Shown piece after piece: positions 61,806-64,000 of a DNA stretch of 64,000 bases. The notes below the pieces were generated by a model that saw only the letters and a list, made by a program, of their open reading frames with translations, made no database searches and was not told the origin of the DNA. Every line of letters begins with the position of its first letter. Within the stretch, counting starts at the first letter, position 1. A program made the translations under genes and the position numbers. Where the stretch lies: NCBI RefSeq assembly GCF_004210375.1, contig NC_134837.1:160683310-160747309 (forward strand). The letters run 5' to 3'. The stretch comes from Tachypleus tridentatus. Its lineage: Eukaryota; Arthropoda; Merostomata; Xiphosura; Limulidae.

Positions 61806-62108
61806 AAAGAGACGGTGGGCCCAGCATAGCTAAGTGTGTTAAGGTGTTCGACTTGTAATCTGAGGGTCGCGGGTTCGAATCCCCGTCAAACGAAACATGT
61901 TCGCTCTTTCAGCGGTGGGGACGTTATAAAGAGACGGTCAATCCCACTATTCGTTGGTAAAAGAGTAGCCCAAGAATTGGCGGTGGTGGTGATGACTAGC
62001 TGCCTTCCCTCTAGTCTTACACTGCTAAATTAGGGACGGCTAGCGCAGATAGCCCTCGAGTAGCTTTGCGCGAAATTCAAAACAAAAAAAAAACCGAAAG
62101 AGACGGTG
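61806..62108 (+). repeat. SINE family 1 with perfect 12-bp target-site duplication
   Basis: AAAGAGACGGTG flanks the element at 61806-61817 and 62097-62108. The insertion (61818-62096) has an intact tRNA-like head with box B 'gcgggttcgaatccccg', a nearly consensus body and an A-rich tail. Among the youngest-looking copies here. Confidence 0.96.
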
Positions 62109-63180
62109 CTGTATATATAAATATTTTTTTCTTGTTTGTACATTTTTAAATAATTTTAAATAAGTCAGCTTTAAGATATAGTTGATTCAGTGTTTTTGAT
62201 TCAGCTACCTTTCACATTTTATTCTAGATTGATTTATTTTTGAACATTTTAAATGATTCATCTGTTTAGCTTAAAGAATGTATACCTAAAAAAGCATTTA
62301 CTGCTTTTTATGAGAGATTTATTATCATCTCTCTGAATCTGATATTTACACGTTACATCAACTATCATCCTCTTTGGACGCAGAAAACAAATTTTTGAAA
62401 TAAAAAACTAAAATTCTCGTTAGTTTGAAAAAGTTATTGGTTGTTAAACTGATTACGATTTTCAAGTAAACAAGTTTGAATATTTTCACTTTAAAATATT
62501 TAATATTTCAGAAATAGAACAGATAATTAAATAATAAGTACAAACAAATATCATATGTGCATTTGCTAAATCCTGCTTCGTAAAATGTTACGGAAATTCG
62601 GATTTTTGTGTAAAGAGCAATCACATACATTTCTTATCTTTTATTTATTTGTAGAGATAAATGTGTTTCAATAAGAGCTAAAAGAGATCTACAAATATAA
62701 AGAAATAATTTATCTATTATATGTCCTCCTACGAAAGCATTTATTAGGAACTTGGTAGAATAGATAGATAAAATAATTGCTAGAAGTATTTGGAAAATCG
62801 AATTATGAAAATAATGTTCAAAAAATACAATCCTTTCATATATTTATAGCATCCATATGGATTTAATAAAGAACAAAGATGAATTTTAGCACATTGTTTT
62901 TTACGGTTTCATTCTACCACCGAATGACGTAAACTTGAAGCAATAGAAGTAAACCAGAAAAATCAATATTATTCACGTGACTTCACTTAAGTAGTGAGAC
63001 AGTTACAGAGAAAGAAGTGAGAAGTTGTAGGCATTATCCACCCAAATCAGGTCGTCTATTGGGAATTCTTTCAATGCTCTCCCTGGAGGTTATTAAAAGA
63101 ACTATAACTCTGTTTGACAAAGCCTTTTATTATTGTTAGACAACAGTTATCTAGGGAGAGCTTGTACAATTCAGTTGTCA
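62109..63180. other. Intergenic, no gene
   Basis: AT-rich; nothing recognised until the palindromic and TATA-containing region beyond 63150. Confidence 0.45.
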
Positions 63181-63225
63181 GAATTGTTTGTGCATATGCG
63201 CAAACTCGTGTTTCGAAACGCGAGT
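63151..63225. promoter_or_regulatory. Two inverted repeats upstream of a possible first exon
   Basis: ACAATTC...GAATTGT (about 63167-63188) has 7-bp arms. CTCGTGTTTCGAAACGCGAG (63206-63225) is a 20-bp palindrome broken only at one symmetrical pair. They lie 130-190 bp upstream of the TATA-like box and could bind dimeric factors. Confidence 0.3.
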
Positions 63226-63353
63226 AGTACGATTATAGAAGCTATATCAAACTTTAATAAGTGAGAGGAGCATCTGGAGATACTTTTGGTAGGATTGGTT
63301 TGTCTTGAAAATATAAAACATTGTAGGGTTAAATGTACATGTGTTCAGAAGAA

Positions 63354-63442
63354 ATATATAAGCATTTCCCTTGAAAAATACCGGAGCTGATACGAAGACA
63401 GTGACACAGAGAACATTGAAGGAATATCAAATGTGTGAAAAA
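63354..63442 (+). CDS. Possible TATA box and first exon of a downstream gene
   Basis: ATATATAAG (63354-63362) is a TATA-like box. About 70 bp downstream an ATG (63431) opens a four-codon reading, M-C-E-K, that ends at a strong donor, AAAAA|GTAAGT (63443). This arrangement fits a short first coding exon whose partner lies beyond the window. The evidence is only spacing and the donor. Confidence 0.25.
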
Positions 63443-64000
63443 GTAAGTTTTGCTGGAATGAAACTTTGTCAACAATACCTGTTATGTCATACTAAAAGAG
63501 TATTCAATTTAATAATGTTCTTATACACTTCGCTTTAGACGTTAACAATTTATATTATACACATTCTCTTATATAATCCAATTAAACTACAAACTAAAGA
63601 AAAGACAAGAGCAATGCCGTCAGAAATTTGTTGTTTTTTTAGAAATGTATAAAACTACAGGGTGCAAAATCGTTTTCACAACATATGATCAAGCTATAGA
63701 AAACAAAACATCTAATGATTCAATCTAATCATTTGTATACATTTACCAATAAGATATTTAAATAACTCTTTCTTTACGGTTTCATTCACTTTAATGACAA
63801 AACTACGACACTGAAAACATCAGTTTCACCACAGAAGTGATTTTTGTATTTGAACTATGATATTTTAATGATTACTGTTAGTCTTAACTCTAACGTAGAT
63901 TTAGTAACAGAAAGTGAGTTAGCATTATTACTAAGGACATTTTAGCTTTTGAACAACAAACATGATTATTGTTAGTTCTGTCCCTAATATACTTTGAATG
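63443..64000. other. Right edge, nothing recognised
   Basis: AT-rich sequence with no repeat or coding stretch that I can support. Confidence 0.45.

Overview
The window is AT-rich animal nuclear DNA. It has split genes with GT-AG introns, dense tRNA-derived SINEs and decayed LINE, Penelope-like and DNA-transposon fragments. The dominant SINE (tRNA-like head, a body ending in 'gctttgcgcgaaattc', a CAAA-rich tail) resembles one I associate with horseshoe crab genomes. My best guess is therefore a chelicerate, probably Xiphosura; that assignment is from memory, not from a search.

One gene dominates: a plus-strand homologue of ANKFN1 (Drosophila wide awake/wake, mouse Nmf9), modelled here as 21 coding exons from 6018 to 47560. 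Every exon junction was checked for phase, and the model gives an open frame of 1236 codons plus stop. The order is an N-terminal Ser/Thr-rich region (exons 1-4), two ankyrin-like repeats (exons 5-7), a linker, one FN3 domain (exons 10-11), the long conserved ANKFN1 region (exons 12-21) and a Ser/Thr-rich tail. One intron (37659-37910) is of the GC-AG class. A 3' UTR with AATAAA follows at 48282. The proximal upstream region carries an RFX X-box match and two CACGTG E-boxes. Intron 1 holds a TATA box with heat-shock-element-like repeats followed by a good splice donor, which may be an alternative promoter.

Layout: 1-5800 is mostly intergenic, with a possible terminal exon of another gene at 2298-2566. 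5830-48300 is the ANKFN1 gene, with introns full of SINEs, a 459-bp tandem duplication, two related foldback hairpins and a LINE fragment. 48766-49854 is a 34-bp minisatellite with a 476-bp higher-order repeat. 51459-60680 is a graveyard of PIF/Harbinger, non-LTR and Penelope-like fragments plus a SINE nested in a SINE. 61079-62108 holds two SINEs. The right edge (63350-63442) may contain the TATA box and first exon of another gene.

Three SINE families occur (about 25 copies of family 1, about 15 of families 2 and 3). All share a 3' motif around 'cagatagccc...gtagctttg', suggesting a common LINE partner. No prokaryotic features, CRISPR arrays, rRNA or intact functional tRNA genes were seen.
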